A stretch of 64,000 nt of DNA, from NCBI RefSeq assembly GCF_021401245.1, contig NZ_JACBFY010000001.1:248001-312000 (forward strand), read 5' to 3'. The position numbers and the translations under genes are program-made. Below are positions 60,787 to 64,000 of this stretch, one piece after another. The notes beneath the pieces are model-generated. The model saw only the letters and a program-made list of their open reading frames with translations. It did not search any database and was not told the origin of the DNA. The number at the start of each line of letters is the position of its first letter. Positions within the stretch are counted from its first letter, which is position 1. This stretch comes from Pseudacidovorax sp. NFM-22 (lineage in GTDB: Bacteria > Pseudomonadota > Gammaproteobacteria > Burkholderiales > Burkholderiaceae_C).

Positions 60787-62106
60787 ATGGCCGTGACGAC
60801 GACGACGAAGGCCGCCGACGCGCTGCCCGCCATCGAGGCCGACGTGCTGGTCTGCGGCGGCGGCGTGGCCGGGACCGTGGCGGCCGTGGCCGCCGCGCGC
60901 CAGGGCGCCCGCACCGTGTTGATGGAGCGCTACGGCTTCCTGGGCGGCAATGCCACGGCCGGCGCGGTCGCCCAGTTCAACAGCTGGCAGACGGCCGCCG
61001 GGCGGCGCGTGGTCGCCGGCCTGGCGCAGGAGGTGGTCGACCGCCTGCGCGACTACGGCGGCGCGGGCGCGCACCACAGCTTCGTCATGTCCACCGGCCA
61101 CAAGATGGACCGCGTCGAATACGCACCCGAGCTGCTCAAGCTGGTGCTGGACGACCTGGTGCGCGAGGCCGGCGTGCAGCCGCTGCTGCATGCCACGCTG
61201 CTGGACGTGCAGCGCGAGGATCGGCGCATCGCCTCGGTGCGCGTGCTGACCAAGGGCGGCGCCCGCACCGTGCGGCCCCAGGTGCTGATCGACACCTCGG
61301 GCGACATGGACGCCATGAAGCAGGCCGGCGCCACCTTCCTCGAACTGGGTGAAGGCGAGGCCCTGCAGCCCGCGACCATGATGTTCCGCTTCGGCCCCAT
61401 CGACTTCGCGCGCCTCGACGCGCTGACGAGCGAAGAGAAGGAGGCCATCGCCCGCCGCGGCTTCGAGCAGGGCGAACTGGCCCGCGCCGCGCTGCACCTG
61501 GCGCGCGACCCATTCTCCGACGACGGCTGGTTCAACATCAGCCGCCTGGGCATCGACGCCACCGACCCCATGGCCCTGGGCCGGGCCGAGATCGAAGGCC
61601 GCCGCCAGGCCTGGCGCGCCGCGGCCTTCCTTCAGCGCGCGCTGCCGGGCTGCGAGCGGGGCCGGCTGCTGAACTTCGGCACGCAGGTCGGCATCCGCGA
61701 GACCCGGCGCGTGGCCGGCGACCATGTGCTCACCGCCGAGGAGCTGCTGCGGCCCGAACCCTTCGCCGACGCCATTGCCGCGGGCGCGTACCCCATCGAC
61801 ATCCATCCGGCCGCGGGTGGCGGCCTGACCTACCGCTCGCTGGGCGAAGAGCATGCCTACCGCATCCCCCTGCGCAGCCTGATCCCGCGCGGCCTGGACA
61901 ACGCCCTCGTGGCCGGCCGCGGCATCTCGGCCACGCACGAGGCGCTGGCCGCAGTGCGGGTGATGACGATCTGCATGGCGATGGGCCAGGCAGCCGGCAC
62001 GGCGGCGGCGATGGCCGTGCGCTCGGACGGCCGCGCCGATCTGCGGACGGTCGACGTGCAGGCCCTGCGGCGCCAGCTGCTGGCCGACGGCGCCTGCCTG
62101 GCCTGA
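60787..62106 (+). CDS. FAD-dependent oxidoreductase (FAD_oxidored family)
   Basis: 439 aa. [20 protein letters not shown] (FAD dinucleotide motif, about residues 19-38), then [16 protein letters not shown], and a C-terminal FAD-binding segment with [20 protein letters not shown] and [13 protein letters not shown]. These are standard for the PF12831-type FAD-dependent oxidoreductases, whose substrates are mostly unknown. Starts 4 nt after the TctC-type gene; the pair is controlled by the divergent LysR. Confidence 0.88.
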   Translation: MAVTTTTKAADALPAIEADVLVCGGGVAGTVAAVAAARQGARTVLMERYGFLGGNATAGAVAQFNSWQTAAGRRVVAGLAQEVVDRLRDYGGAGAHHSFVMSTGHKMDRVEYAPELLKLVLDDLVREAGVQPLLHATLLDVQREDRRIASVRVLTKGGARTVRPQVLIDTSGDMDAMKQAGATFLELGEGEALQPATMMFRFGPIDFARLDALTSEEKEAIARRGFEQGELARAALHLARDPFSDDGWFNISRLGIDATDPMALGRAEIEGRRQAWRAAAFLQRALPGCERGRLLNFGTQVGIRETRRVAGDHVLTAEELLRPEPFADAIAAGAYPIDIHPAAGGGLTYRSLGEEHAYRIPLRSLIPRGLDNALVAGRGISATHEALAAVRVMTICMAMGQAAGTAAAMAVRSDGRADLRTVDVQALRRQLLADGACLA

Positions 62107-62155
62107 TGCGCACCCGCCAGCCTGTCGCCGCCCGCTGAACGAGCGCCGGTTTCCT

Positions 62156-62190
62156 CCCTCTCCCCTCGCGGGAGCGGGCCGGGGAGAGGG
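62156..62190. repeat. Palindromic CCCTCTCCCC-GGGGAGAGGG element
   Basis: CCCTCTCCCC (62156-62165) and GGGGAGAGGG (62181-62190) are perfect arms of a 10-bp stem around TCGCGGGAGCGGGCC, in the 152-bp gap before dapC. It resembles the REP-like hairpins common in beta-proteobacteria and could end transcription of the preceding gene. Confidence 0.65.
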
Positions 62191-62258
62191 GGCGACGGCG
62201 ACGACAACAGCCGCCCCGCGGTGCACCGGCTGTCCGCCTCCCCCGATAATCCGCGCCC

Positions 62259-63467
62259 ATGAATCCCCTGCTCGACAGGCTGCAGCCCTATCCCTTCGAA
62301 CGGCTGCGGCAGCTCTTTGCTGGCGTCACGCCCAGCCCCGCCCACTCGCCCATCAGCCTGGGCATCGGCGAACCCAAGCATCCCACCCCGCCCTTCATCA
62401 AGCAGGCCCTGATCGAGGGCCTCGATTCGCTCTCCGGCTACCCGGCCACGGCCGGCGACCTGAAGCTGCGCGCTGCCTTCACCGACTGGCTGCGAACGCG
62501 CTACGGCCTGGCGCTCGATCCGGCCACGCAGGTGCTGCCGGTCAACGGCTCGCGCGAGGCGCTGTTCGCGCTGGCGCAGACGGTGGTCGACAGCAGCCGC
62601 ACCCCGCGGCCCATCGTCGTCTCGCCCAATCCCTTCTATCAGATCTACGAGGGCTCGGCCCTGCTGGCCGGCGCCGACGTCTGGTACGCACCCAGCGACC
62701 CGGCCCGCAACTTCGCGGTGGACTGGGACAGCGTGCCGGCCGAGGTGTGGCAGCGGACCCAGCTGGTGTATGTCTGCTCGCCGGGCAACCCCACCGGCGC
62801 CGTGATGCCGCTGGACGAGTGGCGCAAGCTCTTCGCCCTCTCGGACGAGCACGGCTTCGTCATCGCCTCGGACGAGTGCTACAGCGAGATCTACTTCCGC
62901 GACGAGCCCCCACTGGGTGGTCTGGAGGCCGCGGCCAAGCTGGGCCGCGACTTCCGCCGGCTGATCGCGCTCACGTCGCTTTCCAAGCGCAGCAACGTTC
63001 CCGGCCTGCGCAGCGGCTTCGTGGCGGGCGACGCCGAGATCATCAAGCGCTTCCTGCTCTACCGCACCTACCACGGCAGCGCCATGAGTGGCCTCGTGGC
63101 CGCCGCCAGCATCGCGGCCTGGGGCGACGAGACCCATGTGGTGGACAACCGCGAGCAGTACCGCCGCAAGTTCGCGGCCGTCACGCCGATCCTGGAGCCG
63201 GTGCTGGACGTGCGCCTGCCCGACGCCAGCTTCTACCTGTGGGCCGGCGTGCCCGCAGCCTGGAACGGCGACGACGCGGCCTTCGCCCGCGCCCTGTACG
63301 CTCAATACAATGTGACGGTGCTGCCCGGCAGCTACCTGGCGCGCGAGGCGCAAGGCAGCAATCCCGGCCGCGGCCGCGTGCGGATGGCCCTGGTGGCCGA
63401 CACCGCCGAATGCACCGAAGCCGCGCGCCGCATCGCCGAATTCGCCACCCAGGCACCTTCGGCCTGA
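62259..63467 (+). CDS. dapC: Succinyldiaminopimelate transaminase
   Basis: 402 aa, fold-type I aminotransferase. [20 protein letters not shown] is the usual DapC N-terminus; [36 protein letters not shown], the PLP lysine in [17 protein letters not shown], and [10 protein letters not shown]-like [13 protein letters not shown] near the end. Converts N-succinyl-2-amino-6-ketopimelate and glutamate to N-succinyl-LL-diaminopimelate in the succinylase branch of lysine/peptidoglycan synthesis. Directly upstream of dapD. Confidence 0.94.
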   Translation: MNPLLDRLQPYPFERLRQLFAGVTPSPAHSPISLGIGEPKHPTPPFIKQALIEGLDSLSGYPATAGDLKLRAAFTDWLRTRYGLALDPATQVLPVNGSREALFALAQTVVDSSRTPRPIVVSPNPFYQIYEGSALLAGADVWYAPSDPARNFAVDWDSVPAEVWQRTQLVYVCSPGNPTGAVMPLDEWRKLFALSDEHGFVIASDECYSEIYFRDEPPLGGLEAAAKLGRDFRRLIALTSLSKRSNVPGLRSGFVAGDAEIIKRFLLYRTYHGSAMSGLVAAASIAAWGDETHVVDNREQYRRKFAAVTPILEPVLDVRLPDASFYLWAGVPAAWNGDDAAFARALYAQYNVTVLPGSYLAREAQGSNPGRGRVRMALVADTAECTEAARRIAEFATQAPSA

Positions 63468-63511
63468 GCCGCGCCCCCTTCTTCTCGCCTCTCCCTTCGA
63501 GTCCGAACCCA

Positions 63512-64000
63512 ATGACCCAGCAACTGCAACAGATCATCGACGCCGCGTGGGAAGACCGCGCCGCCCTCTCCCCCAGCCAGGCCCCCAAGGAAGTGGCCGA
63601 CGCGGTCGAGCACGTGATCGTCCAGCTCAACAACGGCAGCCTGCGCGTGGCCACCCGCGAAGGCGTGGGCCAATGGACGGTGCATCAGTGGGTCAAGAAG
63701 GCCGTGCTGCTGTCCTTCCGCCTGAAGGACAACGAGCAGATCCAGGCCGGCAGCCTGGGCTTCTACGACAAGGTGCAGACCAAGTTCTCGCACCTGTCGG
63801 CCGATGAACTCAAGCAGGCCGGTGTGCGCATCGTGCCGCCCGCCGTCGCCCGTCGCGGCAGCTACATCGCCAAGGGCGCGATCCTGATGCCCAGCTACGT
63901 CAACATCGGCGCCTACGTGGACGAAGGCACCATGGTCGACACCTGGGCCACCGTGGGCAGCTGCGCGCAGGTCGGCAAGAACGTGCACCTCTCGGGCGGC
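63512..64000 (+). CDS. dapD: 2,3,4,5-tetrahydropyridine-2,6-dicarboxylate N-succinyltransferase, N-terminal part
   Basis: First 163 codons; the gene continues beyond the right edge. [20 protein letters not shown] begins the helical N-terminal domain, and from [20 protein letters not shown] the left-handed beta-helix hexapeptide repeats start ([33 protein letters not shown]). It succinylates tetrahydrodipicolinate, the step before DapC. 44 bp after dapC, so one transcript is likely. Confidence 0.96.
   Translation, partial: MTQQLQQIIDAAWEDRAALSPSQAPKEVADAVEHVIVQLNNGSLRVATREGVGQWTVHQWVKKAVLLSFRLKDNEQIQAGSLGFYDKVQTKFSHLSADELKQAGVRIVPPAVARRGSYIAKGAILMPSYVNIGAYVDEGTMVDTWATVGSCAQVGKNVHLSGG

Overview
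The window is GC-rich (about 68-70 percent G+C by eye). Its gene content and repeat families fit a beta-proteobacterium of the Comamonadaceae type (Variovorax/Acidovorax-like): dapC-dapD in tandem, hrpA, argA, TctC-type solute receptors, and intergenic palindromes of the kind scattered through that family. This placement is inference; there is no rRNA or tRNA gene here to anchor it. No CRISPR array, intact insertion sequence or prophage was found.

Layout. 1-4.9 kb: valine/branched-chain catabolism (enoyl-CoA hydratase-family fragment, isobutyryl-CoA-type dehydrogenase, mmsA, divergent LysR), interrupted by a 180-bp inverted repeat pair. 4.9-10.1 kb: three adjacent same-strand cyclic-di-GMP genes (PAS-PAS-GGDEF, GGDEF-EAL, membrane sensor-PAS-GGDEF). 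10.2-13.3 kb: a NYN-LOTUS RNA-binding/nuclease-like protein behind a 3-oxoacid CoA-transferase pair, with a divergent PAS-LuxR regulator and a perfect palindrome between them. 13.4-15.6 kb: a low-complexity membrane-anchored protein, PagL lipid A deacylase facing a TetR regulator across a palindrome, and a LuxR-domain remnant. 15.6-22.6 kb: hrpA, an RHH/PIN toxin-antitoxin pair, argA and an SDR. 22.9-32.4 kb: azlCD, an amidase and a peptide-type ABC transporter, with a divergent MocR regulator.

32.4-36.7 kb is an AT-rich foreign-looking island. It holds a GHKL ATPase gene whose N-terminus is split by a frameshift in an A6 run, plus a two-gene unit of a HEPN-like protein and a DGQHR (DndB-like) protein. 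36.7-37.3 kb is a decayed LysR gene that is a paralogue of the intact LysR at 58.8-59.7 kb.

37.4-55.7 kb is a large, tightly packed catabolic and uptake locus for a nitrogen-containing, probably heterocyclic, compound. Two divergent operons meet at 47.4-47.6 kb. The leftward one encodes an alpha/beta hydrolase, a TrzA/guanine-deaminase-like amidohydrolase, a polar amino-acid-type ABC receptor, an amidase, a permease, an ATPase, a flavoprotein and a hydroxyacid-type dehydrogenase. The rightward one encodes a Rieske oxygenase, a RutB-like cysteine hydrolase, a nitrilase-family amidohydrolase, a hydroxyacid-type dehydrogenase, LysR, a flavoprotein, a barbiturase/cyanuric-acid-hydrolase-like ring-opening amidohydrolase and a PuuE-like deacetylase. 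A ureidoglycolate-lyase-family gene and an NMT1-type receptor sit at its left edge. The most economical reading is oxidation of a ring, hydrolytic ring opening, then stepwise release of ammonia/urea and the carbon skeleton; the actual substrate cannot be read from sequence.

55.7-58.7 kb is a second lower-GC island (a DUF2971 protein and a HEPN-like protein). Both islands abut the 3' flank of the same LysR paralogue type. The window ends with LysR/TctC/FAD-oxidoreductase genes and the lysine-biosynthesis genes dapC and dapD.
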